Positions 5,289 through 8,361 of a DNA stretch of 8,361 bases are shown here, in pieces. The first letter of the stretch is position 1; each line of letters starts with the position of its first letter. Both the position numbers and the translations under genes were made by a program. Origin of the DNA: 21-14-0-10-32-9 sp964501945 (GTDB taxonomy: Archaea; Nanobdellota; Nanobdellia; Woesearchaeales; 21-14-0-10-32-9); the NCBI GenBank assembly GCA_964501945.1, contig CAZCTY010000037.1:1-8361 (forward strand), in the 5' to 3' direction. The notes under the pieces were generated by a model. That model worked only from the letters and a program-made list of their open reading frames with translations, was not told the origin of the DNA and ran no database searches.

Positions 5289-5444
5289 CTATTTTTTACC
5301 ACTGTTTAGTAAAAAACTTGTGTTTTGTCGTTTTTCGGCAACCCCCAAAGCGCCGGACAGGTAAATGAGCTTGTGCCTTTTATAAAGTTTATTGAAAATA
5401 TTGACAGAAATTTTGTCGACGAGAAAACAAAAATCTCTCGTCAT
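5289..5444 (-). CDS. Possible 51-residue protein overlapping the rnp4 stop (weak)
   Basis: The TGA stop of rnp4 (5441-5443) overlaps an ATG at 5444 in an ATGA junction, opening a 51-codon frame to TAG at 5289-5291. The product (starting MTRDFCFLVDKISVNIFNKL) is basic and unrecognised. The ATGA overlap is the usual form of translational coupling and recurs at the coiled-coil/nip7 junction. Against it, there is no separate ribosome binding site, codon use is C-rich at the wobble position, unlike the A-ending neighbours, and the frame crosses the GC-rich patch at 5334-5378, which might instead be a structured RNA or the end of an older gene. Confidence 0.33.
   Translation of the reverse strand: MTRDFCFLVDKISVNIFNKLYKRHKLIYLSGALGVAEKRQNTSFLLNSGKK
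5334..5378. other. GC-rich patch with small hairpins between rnp4 and the small acidic gene
   Basis: The core 5336-5361 has about 73% G+C, in sharp contrast to its surroundings. TTCGGC (5334-5339) can pair with GCCGGA (5352-5357) with one G-U wobble, leaving a 12-base loop, and CAGG/CTTG can form a second weak stem next to it. In an AT-rich genome such patches often mark structured RNA. No known RNA family is recognisable by eye, and the patch also lies within the weak 51-codon frame on the minus strand. Confidence 0.35.
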
Positions 5445-5785
5445 TTATACATATATCTAAAAAAAGTCTTGCAGTTTTTGCAAAAAACAATCATTTTTCC
5501 ATCAGAAGCTCTAATTCTTGAATTTTCTCCTGGTAAAAGATATGATTCGCATTTTTTGCAAAATTTCATTTTTTGCTCTCTTGTAAAAGAAACTTTATGT
5601 TTTAAAGATATCTTCCTCGCGAGCCTAACACAATTATCAGCATACTTCGGCGAGTGCACATATAGTTTTTGTGCTTGTTCAAACAACGTAGAAATTCTCC
5701 TCTCCGCGATCTTTTGAAAAGAGTGCTTTTTAGCCTTATTGTCTCTCTTCCTCGTCCTATTTATCTCATTCGCATTTTTTTGCAT
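5441..5785 (-). CDS. rnp4: RNase P protein component 4 (Rpp21/Rpr2 family)
   Basis: A 114-residue homologue of archaeal Rnp4 (eukaryotic Rpp21/Rpr2), a zinc-ribbon protein that pairs with Rnp1 (Rpp29) on the specificity domain of RNase P RNA, which removes 5' leaders from pre-tRNA. Visible landmarks: a basic N terminus (RTRKRDNKAKK), the helical AERRISTLFEQAQKL (28-41), the signature PKYADNCVRLARKISLKHKV (46-65), and a zinc ribbon with Cys76/Cys79 (FCKKCESYLLPGENSRIR) and Cys102/Cys105 (FCKNCKTFFRY). Length and motif order are normal. The plus-strand frame opposite it is not the gene. The start at 5785 has no ribosome binding site, but a TATA box lies 24 bases upstream, so the message is probably leaderless. 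Its wobble bases favour G and T (GCG, ACG, TCG, CCG), unlike the A-ending codons of the other minus-strand genes. Confidence 0.93.
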   Translation of the reverse strand: MQKNANEINRTRKRDNKAKKHSFQKIAERRISTLFEQAQKLYVHSPKYADNCVRLARKISLKHKVSFTREQKMKFCKKCESYLLPGENSRIRASDGKMIVFCKNCKTFFRYMYK

Positions 5786-5809
5786 TTTTTAAACAATAGT
5801 TGGCTTTTT

Positions 5810-5817
5810 TATTTAAA
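5810..5817 (-). promoter_or_regulatory. TATA box for rnp4 (leaderless)
   Basis: The minus strand reads AAGGTTTAAATAAAAAAG, with TTTAAATA as the box and a purine-rich AAGG at the BRE position. It lies 24 bases before the rnp4 ATG, the right distance for a transcript starting at the start codon. Confidence 0.5.
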
Positions 5818-5873
5818 CCTTGACCTTTAAGAGAGAAAAATAAAAAATTACAACCATAATAAGTTTTAATAGT

Positions 5874-5909
5874 AATATAATAAATAAAAACAATATAATA
5901 AATAAAATA
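5874..5909 (+). repeat. Two tandem copies of an 18-base AT-rich unit
   Basis: Unit 1 (5874-5891) and unit 2 (5892-5909) share the first 16 bases, AATATAATAAATAAAA, and differ in the last two. The same pair appears in the right flank at 6029-6064. This low-complexity array may be part of why the assembly broke here. Confidence 0.75.
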
Positions 5910-5928
5910 ATTAAACGCTTTTATAGCT
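5874..5928 (+). repeat. Left copy of a 55-base sequence flanking the scaffold gap
   Basis: These 55 bases are identical to 6029-6083 and end exactly where the Ns begin. The sequence is AT-rich (starts AATATAATAAATAAAAAC, ends CGCTTTTATAGCT). An exact shared length of 55 at both edges of a gap is what two de Bruijn contigs joined at a k-mer would show, so this is more likely one genomic copy than a real duplication. Confidence 0.9.
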
Positions 5929-6028
5929 NNNNNNNNNNNNNNNNNNNNNNNNNNNNNNNNNNNNNNNNNNNNNNNNNNNNNNNNNNNNNNNNNNNNNNNN
6001 NNNNNNNNNNNNNNNNNNNNNNNNNNNN
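5929..6028. other. Scaffold gap of exactly 100 N
   Basis: The run of N is exactly 100 long, a conventional placeholder length and not a measured distance. It lies in the divergent spacer between rnp4 and the coiled-coil gene. If the flanking copies are one sequence, the true spacer is about 213 bases instead of 368. Confidence 0.95.
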
Positions 6029-6083
6029 AATATAATAAATAAAAACAATATAATAAATAAAATAATTAAACGCTTTTATAGCT
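6029..6083 (+). repeat. Right copy of the 55-base sequence flanking the scaffold gap
   Basis: Identical to 5874-5928 over all 55 bases and starting with the first base after the Ns. The bases that follow (CTATTTG) do not exist on the left side, as expected for overlapping contig ends. Confidence 0.9.
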
Positions 6084-6140
6084 CTATTTGTTTATTTTAT
6101 GAAAAAAGTTAAAAGGCCATAGGCATTCATCATTGTAAAC

Positions 6141-6145
6141 GAGGT
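6141..6145 (+). promoter_or_regulatory. Ribosome binding site of the coiled-coil gene
   Basis: GAGGT lies 8 bases before the ATG at 6154 and supports that start. The TATA-like element at 6073-6082, within the 55-base flank, would give a leader of about 50 bases. Confidence 0.55.
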
Positions 6146-6153
6146 CTTTTTAT

Positions 6154-7374
6154 ATGGTATTTAGCTTATTTAAAAAAAAGAAAAAAGTTGTTGAAATTTC
6201 TCTAGATGATGTTGATGAGTGGATTAAAAAAAAGATCGAGTCTAAAAATTTAAATTTAAAGCTTAGTATGTACAAAAGAGAGCTTTATTCTAAAATTTCC
6301 AAGATTAACGAGCTCTTAGATGATTTAAGCGAGGCCGAAATAAAAGATAAAAGTGTTATTCCTGAAAGAGCAAGGAGTATGTTTGAAGGTAATAAATCTA
6401 CATATATTAAAAAAATAAGGTCTTTCATCAACGAATTAGATTTTCCAAACGATATATCTGAGATTGAAAATTTTTTAGAATCTGCTTCTTTAGGTCTTGA
6501 AGAGTTAGCGCGAGAGACTAATAAAAATTATTTTATAATAAAAGACTTTGCTGAAAACGATGTTAGAAAAGTTGCAAACAAGCTTAAAGAATTAGATAAA
6601 GTTATTATTGATGCGAGGGAGACTATTGAAAAAAGTTCTCTTGATCAATTTAAAAAATTAAAAAAGTTGTTAGTTGAATATCATGAAAATGTTAAAAAAG
6701 TTGAAGACTCTAAAGTTGAATTAGAAAAGCTCATGGATAGGCGTGCTAAGGAACTGGAGAGGCGAAAAAAAGTAGAGTTTAAAATTACTAGTTTAAAAAA
6801 ATCCCCTCAGCACGATGATTGTTTGAATTTAAAAAACAGCAAAAAATCTTTAGAAGAGGAACTTAAACGAAATGAATATTCTGTTATTAATTTATTTTCT
6901 GGTCTAGCTTCTGCTTTGAAGAAATTTGGGAAGGTTAAAAAAAATAAAATTGCGCGTGAGTATTCTGATAACGCTGTTGATGCTTTAATTGATGATAAGA
7001 ACTTTAAGATTTTGAAAGTGCTTGATGATGTCAAAAAAAATAAAAAGTCTTTAGATATTAAAGATTCTAAAATAAAAAAGTTAGATTCTGAGATAGATGT
7101 TTTGAACAAAGACGTTCTCGATGAGTTAAGGAATAACATTTTATCTATAAAAAAAGAGCTTGGTGAATTAGAGAATCGTATTAAAAATCATCCTTATACG
7201 CTTAACTTAAAGGAAGAGGAGGGCAAGATTGGTTTTATTGATGAGAATTTAAAAGAGATTGATTTTGAAATTCAGCGAGTTGAAGATGTTCTTGAGCGAG
7301 TTAATCCTAGGTTGGTTAAGCAAAAAATGAAATATCTAATTAAAGAAATTGATGTTTATACTGAGTTAATATGA
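6154..7374 (+). CDS. Coiled-coil protein of unknown function
   Basis: A 406-residue, highly charged protein (Lys, Glu, Asp, Leu, Ile rich). It opens with a short hydrophobic and polybasic stretch, MVFSLFKKKKK, which could bind membrane lipids or RNA. Residues about 15-130 are helical with several breaks, about 140-235 are strongly heptad-like (LEKLMDRRAKELERRKK), about 240-290 look like a compact helical insert (YSVINLFSGLASALKKFGKV, then SDNAVDALIDD), and about 290-400 are coiled coil again. There are no Walker motifs, zinc ribbons or membrane helices, so an SMC or SbcC label would be wrong as a function, although similar archaeal proteins tend to be labelled that way. The stop overlaps the start of the NIP7-type gene by 4 bases, so the two are translationally coupled. 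A structural or scaffold role is possible; nothing in the sequence fixes it. Confidence 0.85.
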   Translation: MVFSLFKKKKKVVEISLDDVDEWIKKKIESKNLNLKLSMYKRELYSKISKINELLDDLSEAEIKDKSVIPERARSMFEGNKSTYIKKIRSFINELDFPNDISEIENFLESASLGLEELARETNKNYFIIKDFAENDVRKVANKLKELDKVIIDARETIEKSSLDQFKKLKKLLVEYHENVKKVEDSKVELEKLMDRRAKELERRKKVEFKITSLKKSPQHDDCLNLKNSKKSLEEELKRNEYSVINLFSGLASALKKFGKVKKNKIAREYSDNAVDALIDDKNFKILKVLDDVKKNKKSLDIKDSKIKKLDSEIDVLNKDVLDELRNNILSIKKELGELENRIKNHPYTLNLKEEEGKIGFIDENLKEIDFEIQRVEDVLERVNPRLVKQKMKYLIKEIDVYTELI

Positions 7375-7814
7375 TTCCTGCAAAAACATTTGAGGATTTT
7401 GTAGCTTTATTTACTATTAAGCCTTCATTTGGTTTTGAGAAAATTGGTAAGGATTTTTTTTTGAAAAATGAATATTTAGATGGTTTAAATTTGAATAATT
7501 CTAGGTTTGTTGCAAAGAGCTTGCCTTTGGGTAAAGTTGATTCTTTTTTCAGACCCAGTCTTTTTTTATTAGAGCTGTTGAGTAAAGAATCTGATAATAA
7601 AATATTTGTCAATCCTACAGCTGAGTGGTTTTTTTTGTGTGGTAGAGATATTTTTCCTGAAAATGTTTTGAAAAGTAATACGTCTGGTAAAGTTTTTTTG
7701 GTTCAAAATGAATTTGATGAAAACATTGGTCTTGGTATGCGTAGTAAAATTAAAGGTAGGCGTGTCATTAAAAATTTGCTTGATAGAGGAGATTTTCTCA
7801 GGCGCGAGAAATAA
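7371..7814 (+). CDS. nip7: NIP7-type PUA domain protein (ribosome biogenesis)
   Basis: A 147-residue protein that I align by eye with NIP7. Matching landmarks: FRPSLFLLELLSKESDNKIFVNPTAEWFFLCG (60-91) against the human pattern of FRLHVTALDYL followed by KVWIKPGAEQSFLYG, then DIFPENVL (93-100), GKVFLVQNEFDENIGLGMRS (106-125) as the core PUA strands, and the terminal DRGDFLRRE (138-146). NIP7 has an N-terminal alpha/beta domain and a C-terminal PUA domain that binds U- or AU-rich RNA, and in eukaryotes it acts in pre-rRNA processing and 60S assembly; the archaeal role is presumed similar. The protein is shorter than human NIP7 (180 residues), mostly at the N terminus. No clear ribosome binding site precedes it; the ATGA overlap with the coiled-coil gene suggests coupling. 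If not NIP7 itself, it is a close PUA-family relative. Confidence 0.8.
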   Translation: MIPAKTFEDFVALFTIKPSFGFEKIGKDFFLKNEYLDGLNLNNSRFVAKSLPLGKVDSFFRPSLFLLELLSKESDNKIFVNPTAEWFFLCGRDIFPENVLKSNTSGKVFLVQNEFDENIGLGMRSKIKGRRVIKNLLDRGDFLRREK

Positions 7815-7843
7815 TTTTTTTTGATTGTTTTTTTCGCTTTTTT
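7815..7843 (+). terminator. Cluster of three oligo-T terminators after nip7
   Basis: Directly after the TAA stop come runs of 8 T (7815-7822), 7 T (7828-7834) and 6 T (7838-7843). Repeated U tracts are the usual archaeal termination signal, and the next gene has its own TATA box right behind them. Confidence 0.65.
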
Positions 7844-7853
7844 AGTAGAACTA

Positions 7854-7861
7854 TTTATAAA
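7854..7861 (+). promoter_or_regulatory. TATA box for the GNAT gene (leaderless)
   Basis: TTTATAAA lies 22 bases before the ATG at 7884. No ribosome binding site lies between them, so transcription probably starts at or next to the start codon. The same box-to-ATG arrangement is seen for rnp4 and bud32. Confidence 0.6.
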
Positions 7862-7883
7862 AAAATATTTTTTCTAGATTAAT

Positions 7884-8361
7884 ATGCGTGTTAGAAAGTT
7901 TAAATTATCTGACAAAGAAGTAATCGAGTATATACATTTTGAAACTGGTTTTTTTGGAAATTCTATGAGCGATGTATTATCTAATAATAAACTGTGGAAA
8001 GGACGTATTCAATATTATTTTAACAAAGAGCCTGATAGTATTTTTGTTTTAGAGCGCGAAGGAGAAGTATTAGGGTATTTGCTTGGTTGTTTAGATGATA
8101 ATAAGAAAAAAGTCCGTGTTAGTGCTATTATTCACAACATTGTTAATTTCTTTAGAAGTATTTTTCATAATAAAAAAGATGTTATTTTTTGGTTGAATCC
8201 TATAATTAGTTTTTTTAATATGATGTTTGGTTTTTCACAAGAACACAAATTCAGCTTTCCAAAGAACGCAGGTCATTTTCATATCAGTTTATTGCCTGAT
8301 GCCAGATGTAAAAAAATGGGTTCTGCTCTTTTGAAGCGGTTTGAAGAATATGCTAGATATC
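7884..8361 (+). CDS. GNAT-family N-acetyltransferase (3' end cut by window edge)
   Basis: At least 159 residues, running off the right edge. The N-terminal part (about 1-70) fits GNAT beta1-beta3 (MRVRKFKLSD at the start, then SIFVLEREGEVLGYLLGCL). The acetyl-CoA motif A is visible at about 129-158: AGHFHISLLPDARCKKMGSA, then LLKRFEEYAR. The pyrophosphate loop Arg-x-x-Gly-x-Gly reads R141-C-K-K144-M-G146, so the first Gly is replaced by Lys. Between beta3 and beta4 there is an unusually long insert of about 55 residues (72-128) rich in Phe, Ile and Asn, including FFRSIFHNKK and FWLNPIISFFNMMFGF, which might pack on a hydrophobic substrate or partner. GNAT enzymes transfer acetyl groups to amines; the substrate cannot be told. 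It probably has its own leaderless promoter, separate from the nip7 operon. Confidence 0.82.
   Translation, partial: MRVRKFKLSDKEVIEYIHFETGFFGNSMSDVLSNNKLWKGRIQYYFNKEPDSIFVLEREGEVLGYLLGCLDDNKKKVRVSAIIHNIVNFFRSIFHNKKDVIFWLNPIISFFNMMFGFSQEHKFSFPKNAGHFHISLLPDARCKKMGSALLKRFEEYARY

Larger units (their letters stand above)
5786..6153. other. Divergent spacer between rnp4 and the coiled-coil gene
   Basis: Besides the rnp4 TATA box, the 55-base sequence pair and the N gap, the readable part holds a TATA-like CTTTTATAGC at 6073-6082 and a leader of about 50 bases with a GAGGT site for the gene at 6154. A seven-codon frame starting at 6099 is too short to weigh. I see no other gene or RNA in the readable part. 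Confidence 0.6.

Noticed and set aside
5325..5717. 130-codon plus-strand frame with TTG start
   Set aside because: It overlaps rnp4 almost fully on the opposite strand, lacks a ribosome binding site, and rnp4 has an intact zinc ribbon and family signature.
5874..6083. Insertion element or attachment-site duplication around the N gap
   Set aside because: The direct repeats are exactly 55 bases and abut the Ns precisely, with no transposase or integrase nearby; an assembly k-mer overlap explains them better.
5840..6083. CRISPR array in the AT-rich repeats
   Set aside because: The repeat unit is 18 bases with no spacers between copies, and no cas genes are present.
6154..7374. SMC/SbcC ATPase
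   Set aside because: It is coiled coil throughout but lacks Walker A, Walker B and the Zn-hook CxxC, so it is not an ATPase of that family.
6807..7612. Minus-strand frames opposite the coiled-coil and nip7 genes
   Set aside because: They are rich in Ser, Phe and Leu as expected for the antisense of Lys/Glu-rich coiled coil; the plus strand has the coherent coupled gene pair.

Overview
The window looks like a piece of an AT-rich archaeal genome, most likely a small-genome DPANN lineage (Woesearchaeota/Pacearchaeota type), recovered as a metagenomic scaffold. The archaeal signature is clear: a tail-less histone of the HMf type, a stand-alone Bud32 kinase, the RNase P protein Rpp21 (Rnp4), a NIP7-type PUA protein, a signal-peptide-bearing Lon-like protease without an ATPase, GAGGTGA-type ribosome binding sites, TTTATAAA-type TATA boxes about 25 bases before leaderless starts, and oligo-T terminators. 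The lineage assignment is inference; no rRNA or other clade marker is present.

Left block (1-2112, all minus strand): a histone, lemA and htpX form a tight cluster with gaps of about 20-25 bases, followed by a truncated small membrane/coiled-coil protein with a lysine-rich tail. A 226-base divergent spacer (2113-2338), two-thirds T on the plus strand, separates this from the plus-strand pair bud32 and Lon-like protease (2339-4738), which share a stop/ribosome-binding-site overlap.

Middle block (4739-6153): mostly non-coding or small-gene sequence. It holds a GC-rich 12-base-arm hairpin, two very small candidate ORFs, a 55-residue acidic protein with a near-perfect ribosome binding site, a 51-residue ORF coupled to rnp4, and rnp4 itself (Rpp21). 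It ends in a 100-N scaffold gap flanked by an identical 55-base sequence on both sides, most simply explained as an assembly join between two contigs that share a k-mer.

Right block (6154-8361, plus strand): a 406-residue coiled-coil protein whose stop overlaps the start of the NIP7-type gene, then a cluster of oligo-T terminators, a TATA box, and a truncated GNAT acetyltransferase.

Functionally the region mixes RNA metabolism (t6A synthesis by Bud32/KEOPS, tRNA 5' processing by RNase P, ribosome biogenesis by NIP7), chromatin (histone) and envelope protein quality control (HtpX, LemA, Lon-like protease). The most interesting points are the externally oriented ATP-independent Lon protease, the histone-lemA-htpX operon, the strand-mirrored codon usage (A-ending codons in minus-strand genes, T-ending in plus-strand genes) that is broken only at the rnp4 block, and the compact intergenic segment 4739-5064 with two inverted repeats. 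I did not find a defence system, CRISPR array or mobile element.
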